This document shows positions 1 through 12,920 of a DNA stretch of 64,000 nt, one piece after another. The notes beneath the pieces were generated by a model. It was not told the DNA's origin. It did not search any database and was given only the letters and a program-made list of their open reading frames with translations. The stretch is from Lojkania enalia (Eukaryota > Ascomycota > Dothideomycetes > Pleosporales): positions 1-64,000 of the forward strand of contig ML986786.1 in assembly GCA_010094045.1 (NCBI GenBank), given 5' to 3'. Each line of letters starts with the position of its first letter. The stretch's first letter is position 1. The translations under genes were made by a program, and so were the position numbers.

Positions 1-1695
1 ATAAAAACCTCCAGGACCCTCTACTAGGGTAAGAAGCTCCGAAACCACCCGCTATTACTATTAAGGGGGTAGAAGAGTAGGAGGTTAAGGAAATACTAGC
101 TAGTAAGCTGTATTATAAGACCCTTAAATACCGTATAAAATGGGTAAGATATAATCCTAACCTAGTCTAGTATAAAGCCTTAAATTTTATAGGTTCGCCT
201 TATAAGCTAAAAGCCTTTTATAATAAGTATCTAAATTAGCTAGGACCTCTAAAAGCTCTAACTAAATAGATTAAGGTATATAAAGATAGTATAGAGAATA
301 TAGATTACCTAGTAGATAATAACGTATAAGAGTTAAGTAGTAGATTTTTAAAAACTAAAGTATAGGCCCGAAATTACTCCTCTATAAAATCTAGAGGGTC
401 TAATAGTAGGCTATTAGATACCTCCCTAGTTCTCTTCTCCTCTACCCTCCTTCCTCTTTCTTCCCTCTAGACTTCCCTTAAACCTTTTCTACTTTATCTT
501 TAACCGCCCGAGCGCGCCGTAATATTAGCTTAAAGGCTAGATACTAAAGTCTTTAGGGCCGAAACCTAATAGAGTAACTTAGTACTCTAGTAGAATAAAG
601 CTACTTAGATATTAGCTATAAGAAAGCTATCTTTCTAACTTCTTACAACCTAGGCTATAAGCGCCAGGCTGTAAGCAGATTCTAAAATAGCCTTAAAAGC
701 TACCTTTTTATCCTTCTTATCCCCTATATATTAGGCTACTACCTATAGTTTAAGATAGCCCTAAAGGACTAGAAACTCCTCCTTATAGTAGGAGGGGATC
801 TATAAGTACGTTAGTAGTAAATACCCTACTAATATTAGATGCAATTTATACGGGGTTGTACTTTTTATTTTATAAGGTATAATACTCGCATTTTTTTAAT
901 CTTAGAGACTAAAAGAAAAATATTATATGCTACTTACGGGTGAGTATATATATAACCTAAAAGTAGATAACCTAGAAGACTTTTAAAGAGGCTTTAAGAG
1001 GCGGGCGGAGTAGTATATTAATTAATTTTTTCTATAAGGCGTTAGTAATATTTTAATAATTAATAGTTCTAGGAACGTATAATAATATATACGGAGTAGA
1101 AGTTATTATTTAGTTAAGGAAGTTTAGTTAATAGCAACCTAGTAATATACTAAAGCTAGTAAATGCTTATTACTATACGCGACGAAATTGCAATATTAAT
1201 AAACTGTTATAATAGTAGTTACCAGCCGATATATAGGTCAATTATACTTACTATAAAAAACCTTACTTAATATTACGTTAATAAACGTATCTCTATAAGC
1301 AACTATATATATTAGCTCTTACCAGTAAATACCTCCTTAAAGAAATTTCTTTATACTAGAACCTATCTGTAATAGCCCCGATTCCCTCCTAAACCAGCGT
1401 AGATAGGGACTATCAGCCTACGAGGAGGGGGGTAGTATAATAATGCAAAGAAATCGTTCCACGAAAAGCTTTATCTTTTTACTTATCTTATTCTACCCCC
1501 GGTTCTACCCCTTTTCCCATCCGTATATAGTTGTATACTCCCTTATAAGTAGCTCGGTAGTTTTTCTATATCCTTTCGTACAAGGCCTATAGGTGTTAAT
1601 AGAATTCCTAGGTCCCTGAACCCCCACGTACTCCTATATACCTCTAAGTAGATTCGTGCCACATTTAGACCTATTATCTTACCTGCGCTATTATA
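1..1695 (+). mobile_element. 3' end of a RIP-degraded Ty3/gypsy retrotransposon
   Basis: Seen: this stretch aligns almost base for base with 20,955-22,649, the 3' end of the fuller gypsy copy, and ends in the same 260-bp LTR. Around 85-235 a degenerate reading on the plus strand recalls the chromodomain found at the C-terminus of fungal chromovirus integrases: aromatic and lysine residues are kept around a KWVRYNPN-like core, followed by a stop where a Trp or Gln would be expected. No frame longer than a few dozen codons survives. Known: chromodomain gypsy elements are common in ascomycetes and are targets of RIP. Inferred: a dead element whose gag, RT and most of the integrase lie left of the window. 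Confidence 0.85.
1436..1695 (+). repeat. LTR (3') of the first gypsy copy
   Basis: 260 bp matching the LTRs at 15,702 and 22,390. The starting TGTAA has become TATAA and the closing TTACA has become TTATA, as RIP would do. A purine-rich tract (GAGGAGGGGGGTAG) sits directly upstream, as expected for the polypurine primer site. Confidence 0.88.
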
Positions 1696-2559
1696 TTACA
1701 GGTATATTATAAAAATTAAACTCGCGAAAAAAATCTAGAAATAGAATAGTAGAATTAAACGATATTAGCTATATTATAAGAGGCAACTCCGCTTTAGAAA
1801 GAAGACCTACCTTATAATCTATCTCTTCTTCTTCTTTAAGCTGCTCCTACGTACGTTTATAACCCTCCGCCTACCTATACTTTACTTATTCGCGGATCTT
1901 CTAAAGACGTTAAACTTTCGTCTAGACTACTACCGTCTTACTACTTACATCCTCTAGTTAATCTAGGATCTTTTAATACTTCTCTTTAGCTAGTTAAAAC
2001 TAGTAATCTAATTTCTTAACCTTTTTATTCTAATATTCTACTATTATATATAAATATTGTAAATTAATAAAGGAACCGAAATATATAAACATCTTAAATA
2101 TTATAAGAAACGTTATAGAATAATTATATACTAGACCGAAGGTATTTAGAATAGTATAACTACTTAAAGGTCTCCTTTTTATTAATTTTACACGTTAGCT
2201 TCTTATAAGAATATTAAGAATAAGGTATTATAATTAAACTAGAAGAATTAATATAGTTGGTGTAACAATAGTAACTTAATATAAAATAATAAGAAGGAGG
2301 TATTAGGGAAGTATATAAAGAACGTATAAGTAGTTTACTAACCCTACTATATAATTAAGAGGAACGGGATAACTTTTAGGCTAAAAACTTAAAGAGGAAG
2401 GATAGTATTATAAATACTCTTATACTAGAGCCTATTAAGGTATAGGATTTTATATAGATAAGTAAGTAGAGCTAAATTATATAAATAGCTTAGCAACTTA
2501 GTTAAAATTAAACTATTAAGCCCGTTTAGTCGCGGGATAATAACTAAGTAAAAAGAATA
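1696..2559. other. Unclassified RIP-degraded repeat DNA
   Basis: AT-rich sequence with no open frame of note, dominated by TA-rich strings, with a CTTCTTCTTCTT run near 1,830. No element family was recognised. Confidence 0.5.
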
Positions 2560-3960
2560 GTAGAAAAACTAAATTATATTTAATAACCTTACAACTCTAA
2601 CCTTTTATAGCTCTTTATAGTTAACTTAAATATCCTTTATATACTCTACTTATATACTTCTATTATAAACCTATAAGAATAATCCTTTTATAGTATATAA
2701 TTACTTTTAGTTATTACCCTATCCTGTATTCGGCCGACTAGAGGCTATTATAGTAGTTCTAGCTTTTATAGAGTATAAAGGGGAAGTATAGAATTTAAGA
2801 TAAAAATACCTATAATTTCGACGAGACAGGCTTTATTATAGGCTAAATATCAGCTTAACTAGTTGTTATAGGGTTAGAGAATTATTATATAAAGGCTATC
2901 TAGCTAAAATATTATAAATAGACTATAATAATCTTAGCAATTAATATAATTTGCTAGATAATTCTACTACTTATTATTTTTAAGGGCATTTACAACCTAT
3001 CTTATTAGTATAAGAGTAATAATATACCGGGCGATTAGGCGATTATAACTAATAATAATAGTTAGATAAATAATAAGATTAGTATTATCTAGTTTAAATA
3101 TTTTAATTAGTATATAAAGAACTATATAATAGATATCTATCGATTACTAGTTATTAACAGCTATAATAGCTACGTTTCGCTTAAATTTTAAGAGATCTGT
3201 AAAGAGGAGAAGATTATCTATCTCTATATACTACTATATTTATCGTACCTACTACAGCTATTTAATATAGGCTGCTTCTCGCTATTAAAACGCGTATATA
3301 ATATTAAGATCTCAGCCTTAATACGCGATTATATTAACTATATTAATAAGACTATCTTCCTTCCAACCTTTAAAGCAGCCTATAATCGATTAATTATAGA
3401 AGCTAATATCTATATAAGCTTTTAAGGCGCTAGAATAATACTATATAATTTAGAAGCGGTATTATTAAAGTTTAATATTAAGTTATATATGCTAATACTA
3501 CCTATATTAGAAACTACCCCCTAAAAAGCTAAAATACCTAATAATATATATAAACTAGCAGTTTAATTAATAATAATTTATAGTAGGATTTAGTAATATT
3601 AAGATTTATTACCTATATTAATTATTACAGCCTTTAATTAAATTTAAAAGAGTATTATAATAATAATATATTTAATCGCGCTAATAGCTAATTAAATTAA
3701 AAACCTTAAGTAAGTAAATAAGGTAGTAATAAATTAAAAATAATAGAAAAGAAAGCGATTATAAAAGTAGAGGATTCTAATAAAAGCTATAGATAAAGAT
3801 ATAATTAATTAAAATAACGTTGAGGGGTAGATTAATAAGAAAATTTATAATTAGAGTACTTAGCTGTAAGAGAGTAGCCAGCTTTAATAGAACTGTAGGC
3901 GCTATAAATAGTCTAGCTATAATACTTAAACGTGCTAAATTAATAGTATAGGTATTAAAT
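2560..3960 (+). mobile_element. RIP-degraded pogo/Fot1-like DNA transposon, copy 1
   Basis: Seen: a plus-strand frame broken by many stops reads FDETGFIIG near 2,817 and, near 3,140-3,290, a block resembling the second half of a DDE_1 transposase (YRLLVINSYNSY, then LSYLLQLFNIGCF). Known: FDETGF and the HsSHllQPLDvg-like block are signatures of fungal pogo/Fot1 transposases. Both catalytic blocks are recognisable but carry TAG/TAA stops and C-to-T type substitutions. Boundaries are approximate because no terminal inverted repeats were found. Confidence 0.6.
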
Positions 3961-4388
3961 AATCTAATAGACTATTACTTCTTATAATATATATATATAT
4001 ATAGTTAATAATTATTGTAATTAAGTTGTTTAAATCTTAGTAGAATAATAGCTTATTTATAAACTACGTTATACTTTTTAATAATAGTTTTTTATACTAA
4101 ACTAACTAATATTTTATATTTATTTAGATGTATATATATTTTATTATTACTTCTATCTAATTTATATTAGTAGGTAGTATATATACTTATCCTATCGAAC
4201 CTAATATCCTATTATAACTTTTCTTTCTACTATACTCTTATTAATATAACTTTAAATCTTTAATTTATTATATACTTTTATTATAGTTCCTATAAAATGT
4301 TAACTATTAAAGTAGAGTCTATTAATAACAATTTTTTTAATAGTCTAGATAGCTTACTACTATTAAAGCTACTAAAGCTACTAGTTAG

Positions 4389-5298
4389 TGTTAGAGGGTG
4401 CCTCCTCAGCGTTTACCCTTACACGTGATCGGGGTTAGCGCCTTAGCATTTCTATAGATAAATAGCTTCTTCTGTAGCTTCAATTAAACCTTAAGCCCTC
4501 CGTCTAACAGGTTATAAACCCTCACCTGCTTCCACGCGTGGTTTCATCAGCAATTTATTATCGTCAATCCTATAGGTATAGACCTAGCAGAGAAGCTTCC
4601 GCAGCTAGCGTATTAGTCCAGCACCTATTGCGGCCACCGAGCAGCTGCAGCGTTATTATACTAGTATATTACAGCAGCTGGCTAAGAGACCTACCTGGCT
4701 TAAAGCCCGCACCTTTACCGACCAATAGGTAGCCCAGCAGCAGAATCTAGTCGACAGTAAACCTAGTTTACGCTACCTACATAGAATACAACACTATTAT
4801 CACGCCAAATATAAGAGTTATAAACTCTGGAAGAGATGGAAAACCCCTCTTTATATAAGAGGATACCTGTCAATATACAATAGGAGAGGATGTTATTTTA
4901 TCCAATCGACTCCATCGAGCTAGAGCTATCGAGCCAGAGCCATCAACCAAGAGCCACCGAGCTAGAGTTACCGAGCTAGAGCCATCGAGCCAGAGCTACC
5001 AAGCCAGAGCTACCGAGTTAGAGTCCCTGAGCTAGAGTCACCGAGCGAGAGCCACCGAGCTAGAGTCACCAGGCTAGAGCTACTACGCTAGAGTTATAGA
5101 GCTAGAAGGATATTTGGAGCATATATAAGGAGAGATAGCATAGCAATTCCCTCTCACGTCCTTCGGTTAGAGGGGTGTGTTGGAGGGTACCTCCTTAGCG
5201 TTTGCTCTTATACGTGATCGGGGTTAGCGCCTTAGCATTTCCACAGATAAATAGCTTCTTCTGTAGCTTCAATCAAACCTCAAGCCCTCCGTCCAACA
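4389..5298. mobile_element. TRIM-like non-autonomous mini-LTR retroelement (910 bp)
   Basis: Seen: two 121-bp direct repeats, 4,389-4,509 and 5,178-5,298, start TGTTRGAGGG and end CCGTCYAACA, so each has TG...CA inverted ends. The 5-bp target duplication GTTAG precedes the first (4,384-4,388) and follows the second (5,299-5,303). A purine-rich AGAGGGGTG lies just before the right repeat. The interior has no convincing coding sequence but carries a 14-bp minisatellite. The inverted copy of the host repeat at 12,586-12,590 has a single GTTAG (as CTAAC) and no insertion, giving the empty site. Known: short LTR elements with no coding capacity are called TRIMs. The element is less mutated than its surroundings, which suggests late insertion. 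Confidence 0.85.
4917..5108. repeat. 14-bp minisatellite inside the mini-LTR element, ~13.7 units
   Basis: Units of the form GAGCTAGAGCCACC run head to tail from 4,917 with constant 14-bp spacing. Variants differ mainly at C/T and G/A positions. Confidence 0.9.
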
Positions 5299-5980
5299 GT
5301 TAGTTTTAACTAAGATAAGTAGGCGAAGTTAATATAGGTAAGTAATTATACTAGTCTTTTATTACAGTTTACTAATAAATATAGAGCTGGTAGTTAGAAG
5401 ATTATAAAATCGAATATATCCTTTTACTATATAGTTAAACTAGTTCTTAAAAAGGCCGTTTAACTAATCTTATAGTACCCTTTAAGAATATACTTAGTAA
5501 TAATAAGCGCGCTATCTAATAGAGAGATAAAGCTATATTACTTACTATTAAGGAAAAGGCTATTAAGAGTACTTATACTACTAATTACTCTACTAAAAGT
5601 ACTAAGAAGAGGTAGCTATAGAAAAGTGCTAAATATATAGCGCTAGAGGAAGAAGAAAAAAAAAGATATTAGATAAGGCTATTAAAGCTATAGTAGAGAA
5701 GCGCTTTAATAATTATAAGTCTAATAAGTTATTATAGTTATTTATTATATATATATATACTTATAAGTAAATAATTAATTAATTAGAGGTAAAACTAAAG
5801 GCTATCTACTTAAAATAGAAGTATATTAACTAAAAGATTAGCTTTAAACGTTACTAAGTAGTTCTATTAAAAACTACTAGTTAAGAGAAAGATATATCTA
5901 CTATATAAAAATTAGCTCGTAATCTATTATAGGTATATAGCTCTAAAGAGGCTATATAGAAGGTTATATATAGGCTGGTA

Positions 5981-8900
5981 GATAGATATAGATTAGGTTA
6001 GAGTTAGGGTCTTATATAAGTAGAGTAGGGTTAAGGTTAGAATCTTACTAATTAGCCTAAGGTATAGATAGGGTTAGAGTAGCTATTTAGTAATAGGGTA
6101 TAAGTTAAGGTAGGGTTGTATAGACTAGATTTTCTTAAAATCTAACTAATTAGTATACTTTAGAAAGTAGCTTAGTAAGAGTATATATAGTATAATATTC
6201 TAGAGTTTTATTATAGCTATTTATTATAGATTAGGCTAATCTTACTTTATTAGATTCTAGGGTAATATACCGTAGTATGTTGTAAACTATAGTAGTATAC
6301 TCTTTAACTATTAATCTTATATACCTTAATCTAATACAATAATATATTTATAATACCGATTTATTATATAAATAGTAGAAGTTTATAAATTTCTCGATAA
6401 ATATACTTTTACGGTAGCTCCTTATTAGTAGTAGTACTAGGATTAATATTCTTCTAGTTAATCTCTAATTCTTTATTATATACCTAGACTAAAAGTTTAA
6501 AGAGATCTATAACCTTATTAATACTATAAAAAGGGCTTAACTTACTAGTATTTTAAGCCTTTATAATCTAGTATACTTCTTTAGTATAATAGTTTTCTCC
6601 GCTTATTATATATTTTAGAAATATAATATTCTAGATTCTCTATATAGTAAGATAATATCTCTTATCTTTAATTATATTTCTAGTAGTATTAAAAACCCGT
6701 TTAATACTAACTCCTATAATCTATATTAGAAGAATATCTTTTATAACCTAAGTAAGCTGCGGATACTAATATTTATTTACTCTCTACTAGCCTAATATAT
6801 TAAAGTTACAACTTTAAATAGAAGGTATATTTAAATAACTTTCTCCTTCTCGATAAATTAGTCCTTTCTCTTCTTCTTCTAACTCTCTCTCTTCCTCTTC
6901 CTCTCCCTCTCCTACGTTACTTAGATCCTAGTCTAGAAAACTTAAGAAGCTGCTTAAGGATAAATATTATAGAGATAGTTTATAAAACTACTTATTACTT
7001 TATACCTATTAAAGTCGGGGTATTATAAATAAGATATAGTCTAGTATATTCTTATTATAGTAATTAAGATATTTAAGAAATTGTTAGTAATAGATTTCCC
7101 TATACTAAAGGTCTTAAGTTTTATTTTATAGTTATAGTTAGAAGCTAATATAATAAATAGCTATAATAAAAGTACCTTATATATTATAAGCTTCTAGAAT
7201 AGATCTAAGATTATTATATAGTTAAATAAGTAACTATACTTTACGTCTATTTTTAAGTAGTATTTACTTAATTTAGATTAACTCTTCTCTACTATAGCTC
7301 TTACTACTATTAGCTAATCTAAGTTACTCTCTACATCTTTAACTAGATCTCTATTTATATTATCTAGGAAATCGAAGAGCCTATTATATATTTGCTAAAT
7401 ATACTAGATCTAAAGCTTTATATTCTTATTAAGTACTTTAATTACCCTTTTAAAATTACTAAATAAGTCTACAATTAGTATTAAATAATACTATTTAGTA
7501 GTAAATAGTCGAAGTTATTAGAGATTATAGAAATCTACCTCGGCGTTCTTATTATTACTAGATCTCTAAGTAGGGATCTTTAAGTTAATTTTATATTAAA
7601 GCTAGTTATTAATATATTATTTAAAGTCTATAGCTCAGTTATATATATTAAATATTAAATTCTATTAAGTTAAGATATCTCTTATTATAGACAGCCGGTA
7701 CTTAGGTAGTAGGGAGCCTTATAAAGTAATAAAACGCTTATAGTACTATAATAATCGATCGATTACTTTATAAATAGCTCGAATTTAACTAGAAATTAGT
7801 ACGTAATAACTATAATAACTAACTATAATAAAAAGCTATACCTTATAAAGAGAATTTAGAATAGAAACCTATATCTAGATCTTATTTATATTATATTACT
7901 ATAAAGTTCCTCTATCTTCTATTTCTTTAGGGGGTATAAGTTTAAGATAGTAAATAATTTCCTAAATAATAAGATTAATAATATAAGTAAGGTATAGAAT
8001 TATATTCTTCTTGCAATTCTATTTAATACTATCTTCGCGTAATTTCTCTTATATCGTACGTATAAGTATACTATTATTAGTAGTATTATCGTAGGTAGCT
8101 GCTAGCAATTATTATTATATATTTATATTTAATAGAATATATAGTACTTTTATTACTATAGAAGTATTAGTATAACTTCCTTAAATAGAGATAAAATTAA
8201 GTAGTCTCTCGTAGAACTTCTAGTCCTAATTAATATAGTACCCTTTTACTATAAGGAAACTAAGATAGTTCTTTATAAACTAAGTATTAAATATAATTAA
8301 TATATTTATACTTTAGCTAAGGTCATATAAAAGAGAAGACTAAGCTACTATAACCTTATACTTAAATAGCCCTATAAAACTAAATCGGCTAATTAATATA
8401 ATACCTAGTTAGAGGAATTAAATAAATTATTAAAAAGACGGATAATCTACTATTTAAAAAGACTAGTTATTATTAATAATAATACGGACTAGTTTATACT
8501 TAAAAGCGCTAGTAGAATATAGTAGTATAATTAGATTTTTATTATTATAAGGCTTAGCTATAGGTATATAGAACCTATTATACTTAGAAGCTAGAGTTTT
8601 TAGACAGGCCTAGGATCTAAGATAATTTATTAGATATTTTATACTATTATAATTCTTATTTAAATATATAAGTCGAAAACTATAGTAGTAATAGAATATA
8701 AATAGGTAACTATCTAGAAATTATATAGCTTCTCTAAATTATCTTTAGATCCTACTATAATAAGTAGCTAAATTCTACCTTAATTTATTAAGTATATTTA
8801 AAGGGTCTTAAGCCTATAGTATTAATTTCTACTATACTATCTATATATTAATAAACTCTATTATCCTCTATCTATCTTCTTTATCCCCTATCCGCGGATA

Positions 8901-8985
8901 TATAATTAGCTGATAGGTTTCTTAGAAACCTTAATAGAAAATTAATAGAGCGTTAATTGTAAGATACTAGAGTTATATTAATATT
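5981..8985. other. Unclassified RIP-degraded repeat DNA
   Basis: About 3 kb of AT-rich DNA without open frames. It begins with a telomere-like degenerate tract (5,990-6,125). The remainder shows RIP-type composition but no transposase or reverse transcriptase block could be read with confidence in any frame. Confidence 0.5.
5990..6125 (+). repeat. Degenerate telomere-like TTAGGG-rich tract
   Basis: Several GTTAGGG, GGGTTA and GTTAGAG words occur within about 135 bp (for example TTAGAGTTAGGGTC and GATAGGGTTAGAG). They are not a regular array. A similar tract on the opposite strand (ACCCTAACC words) lies at 13,850-14,000. They may be copies of one repeat rather than true interstitial telomere DNA. 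Confidence 0.4.
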
Positions 8986-10846
8986 AACGTAATCTACCAC
9001 CGAGTGGTTAAAACCACCGAGCGGTTAGTAATCCACTAAAATCTCTACTACTCTATTAATTTTCGTAATATTTCTACAACCACGCGATAGAATGTACTTA
9101 TCTAAAGCTAATATAACTATAGTAAATAAAGCTTTTAAACAAGGTTAATTTAAGTTAAATCTAGCTGCAGTATAAGCGTTTAAAGTTAACTATACCACCC
9201 TAAGAGAGCGCCGTAATAGGAGACCTTATAGGGCTGATTGCACCCCCAATTCGAAGAATCTTATAAAGCTAGAGGAGAGGTCGATTATAAACTATATACT
9301 TAATATAGATACGCGTAGGTTTTAGCTTAATCTTAATATGCTGCGAGATATAGCTAATAAACTACTCTTTAATCGCGGTCAGAGACCTATCGGCAAAAAT
9401 TAGCCTAATCGCTTCGTCTTACACGTTCTAGAGCTTAAATTACGCGTTAATCGACGATATAACTACTAAAGAGCTCTAAACGAAGATTCTAAGGTTATTT
9501 AAGGCTGGTTCCGCCTTATATATAATACTAAGGTTAAGTATAGCATCCTTAATAAAGATACGTATAATTTCGACGAGACTGGCTTCTAAATAGGTAAAAT
9601 TAGCCTAAGAATAGTTAATACTAGTACTGAGAGGCAATAAATACCTAAATCTATTTAGTCTAGTAATACTAAGTAGGTAACAGCAATTATAGTAGCAAAT
9701 ATATATAGCTAGCTAATTCTACTATTTATTATCTTTAAGAGCGTATAATAATATAATACTTAATACTAGTTAATTGCGGATAAGCCTTAGTAGGTTTTAT
9801 CTATTAGTAAGAAGGGCTAGACGTCTATTAAATACGGGTTTAAGTAGCTTAAGCACTTTAATAAACATACTAAAGCTAGTACTACTAACACCTACTAACT
9901 ACTTATTATAGACAGCTATAATAGCTATAATTCTATCGAATTTTATAATTATTATAAAGAACGTAATATTATTATACTTTATATACCTCTACACTTATCT
10001 TATCTTCTACAGCTACTTAATATAGGCTATTTTAGTCTATTAAAGCGTGTATATAGTAAGGAGATTAAAAGCTTAATTTAGTACCGTATTAACTATATAA
10101 TTAAAGAAGACTTCCTATCTATATTTAAAGCGGCCTTTAATAATACTATTACTAATAAAAATATAACTAGAGGCTTTAAAGGGTCTGAATTAGTTCTATT
10201 TAGTCTAGATTATATTATTTTAAAGCTCGATATCTAAGCTTTACGAACTCTAACACCGCCGCTCCTAGAACCTACTAAATAGTAGTTATAAACACTATAT
10301 AATTGCTTAGAAGTAGAGTACTAGATATAATACGTATAACGGCGCGTAGAACAATATTAAGATAGCTTACTAACGTTAATACTTAAGAGTCTTATAAGTT
10401 TTATAAAGGGTATTACATCTATAGCGTATAGGTAGTCGTTTTTAGAGATGGAGAATAGAGATCTCCGGGCGGCAAATACGATACTTATAAAGCGTAAGAA
10501 GTATAAATGTAAGGTAATTAAGGGCGTAAGTATCGTCTCTATATTAGATAGGCTATAATTAGTAAAGTAATAATAAGAAGGCTGTTAAATAGAATAAAAA
10601 GGCCTAAATAGTTATAGTTAACTATACTAACTAAAACGCTGCGGGCGCTATTAGAAACTAGACTACTATATTAAAACGTATAAAATAGCTCTAATCGAAA
10701 TACCAAGTAGTAAGAATTATATAGATATTACTACGTAATTAATTACTTTAATAGCTGTAGAGATATCCTACTTTAAAATTAAAATTAGGTGGGTTACTAA
10801 CTGCTCGGTAGTTTTAACCGCTTAGTAGTAGATTACGTTAATATAA
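8986..10846 (+). mobile_element. RIP-degraded pogo/Fot1-like DNA transposon, copy 2
   Basis: Seen: terminal inverted repeats of roughly 50 bp. The left end (ACGTAATCTACCACCGAGTG, about 8,986-9,037) matches the reverse complement of the right end (about 10,790-10,846) with mostly C/T differences. Between them a plus-strand frame from about 9,093 (starting MSKANITIVNKAFKQG) resembles a Fot1/pogo transposase: N-terminal helix-turn-helix region, FDETGF near 9,573, LLIIDSYNSY near 9,900, LSYLLQLLNIGYF near 9,990. It is interrupted by TAG/TAA codons that C-to-T change of CAG/CAA or G-to-A change of TGG would produce. Inferred: a dead element of usual size (~1.9 kb). Confidence 0.82.
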
Positions 10847-10956
10847 CTATAATAAAACGCTATAATAAAGAATAGTAGGAATATTATAATATTATAGGTA
10901 TATAAAGAGTTAGAGTTAATAATTAAGAGTATCTAGCTATAAATTATATTTGTAGA

Positions 10957-10980
10957 CTACTACTACTACTACTACTAATA
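10957..10980. repeat. (TAC)n microsatellite
   Basis: A run of about seven ACT/TAC triplets just outside the pogo-like element. Confidence 0.8.
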
Positions 10981-11130
10981 TATATAAAACTCTAGTAAAA
11001 TAATAGTATATTATACTATTATATTAAGTATTTATTTTTAGAGATAATAGGTTTTATTACTAAATAATATACTAATACTATACTTCTAGTAGTATATAAG
11101 AGTCTACTATAGTATATTATAGAATGCTGT

Positions 11131-11232
11131 AGTCTAGAAAATACTATAAAATATAGTAAATTACTATTATATACTATAAAGTATAGCTAATTACTATTAT
11201 ATACTATAAAGTATAGTAAATTACTATTATTT
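11131..11232. repeat. 30-bp tandem repeat, ~3.3 units
   Basis: The unit TTACTATTATATACTATAAA followed by GTATAGYTAA repeats with exact 30-bp spacing at 11,161, 11,191 and 11,221, with a diverged unit before them. Confidence 0.8.
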
Positions 11233-11399
11233 AACATATTATAATATACTATAAGATACTATAATATACTACCTAGAATCTAATAACTACCCTAGTCTAT
11301 TTTGCGATATACTACTATAGTCTATAATATAGTATAATATACTATCCTAGTTAATTAAGTTTATATATATAGAGAAGTAGTATAAATAAAATTTATATA

Positions 11400-12920
11400 G
11401 TATTAGAGAAGTATATTAGATTTTCTTCTACTAACTACTAGTAGTAAGAACTAAACTAATCCTTATTTATTAAAGTATTATTATCTGAGAAACTATTAAA
11501 GTCGGTTATATCTTTATTTAAAAAGCTCTTAAAAGTACTATTTAACTTCTTACTTAATATCTTATACTTATCTTTATATTATATAAGCTCAGCCTTAATT
11601 TTAGAGTTATTATTAACCTCCTCTTTATACTTATCGCTTTTAATACCCTTAATATAGGGTAAGTTTAAATTAAGAAGAAGATTATTATTAAATTAATTAT
11701 ATACTAATAGAGGCTCTTAATATTTAGAGTAGTAATTAGTATATATCTATAATAAATAGATGTAATAAAAAATATAATAAACTTACTTCTACTCTAGCTC
11801 TAAAACTATAGCTAACTCTTCCTTAGATAGTCCCTTAATAAACTCTTACTATTTATTTTAAGTATTCTTACTTTTAAAGCTATTATTTTATAGCTTAAAA
11901 AGGCTATCTTAGTATATCTTATATATAACCTTCTATATAGCCCCTCTAGAGCTATATACCTGTAATAGACTATAAGCTAATTCTTATATAATAGATGTAT
12001 CTTTCTCTTAACTAGTAGCCTTTAATAAGACTACTTAGTAACGTCTAAGACTAATCTCTTAGTCGATATACTCCTATTTTAAGTAGATAGCCTTTAATCT
12101 TACCTCTAACTAATTACCTATTTATTTATAAGTATATATATATATAATAAATAACTATAATAATTTACTAGGCTTATAATTGTTAAAGCGCTTTTCTACT
12201 ATAACTTTAATAGCTTTATCTAATATCTTTTTTTTTCTTCTCCTAGCGCTATATATTTAGTACTTTTCTATAGCTGCCTCTTCTTAATACTTTTAATAGA
12301 GCGATCAGTAGTATAGGTACTTTTAATAGCTTTCTCCTTAGTAGTAAGTAATATAGCCTTATCTCTCTATTAGATAGCGTATTTAATATTACTAAGTATA
12401 CTCTTAAATAGTATTATAAGGTTGGTTGGACGGCCTTTTTAAGAACCAGTTTAACCGCGTAGTAAAAGAACGTATTTAATTTTATAGTCTTCTAACTACT
12501 AGCTCTATATTTATTAGTAAACTATAATAAAAGACTAGTATAATTACTTACCTATATTAACTTTACCTACTTATCTTAGTTAAAGCTAACTGGTAGCTCT
12601 AGTAGCTTTAGTAGTAGTAAGCTATCTACACTATTAAGAAAATTATCGTTAATAGGCTCTACTTTAATAGTCGATATTTTATAGAAGCTATAATAAAAGT
12701 ATATAATAAATCGAAGATTTAAAGTTATACTAATAAGAGTATAGTAGAAAGAAGAGTTGTAGTAGGGTATCAGGCTTAACATAATAAGCGTATATACTAC
12801 CTACTAGTATAGATTAAATAGAAATAATAATAAAATATATACTTATCTAAATATATATAAAATATTAGCTAGTTTAGTATAAAAAACTATTACTAAAAAG
12901 CGTACTACTAGTTTTATAAG
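11400..12920 (-). repeat. Right arm of inverted pair; unclassified DNA-transposon-like remnant
   Basis: The 11,930-12,920 part is the reverse complement of 4,060-5,980 without the mini-LTR insertion. The longer left side (11,400-11,930) continues in the same minus-strand sense with a degenerate, Lys/Asp/Asn-rich reading. An open stretch of 68 codons at 12,576-12,782 is chance: it sits in the non-coding portion shared with the other arm. No family was assigned. Confidence 0.55.

Larger units (their letters stand above)
4060..5980 (+). repeat. Left arm of an inverted repeat pair (interrupted by a mini-LTR element)
   Basis: This sequence reappears in reverse complement at about 11,930-12,920, apart from the 4,389-5,298 insertion. 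Matching landmarks include the AAAGCTACTAGTTAG segment and the stretch at 5,480-5,680 around GAGGAAGAAG. It is probably one truncated copy of a DNA transposon whose longer copy lies at 11,400-12,920. A degenerate plus-strand reading at 5,480-5,690 is rich in Lys and Glu, but no transposase family could be named. Confidence 0.6.

Noticed and set aside
4538..4732. 64-codon open frame in the mini-LTR element
   Set aside because: It lies in non-coding interior sequence between LTR and minisatellite; no domain, and composition explains it.
12576..12782. 68-codon open frame in the AT-rich block
   Set aside because: It falls in the inverted-repeat arm and is rich in Tyr, Ile and Ser from TA-rich DNA; the other arm has the same bases without an equivalent frame.
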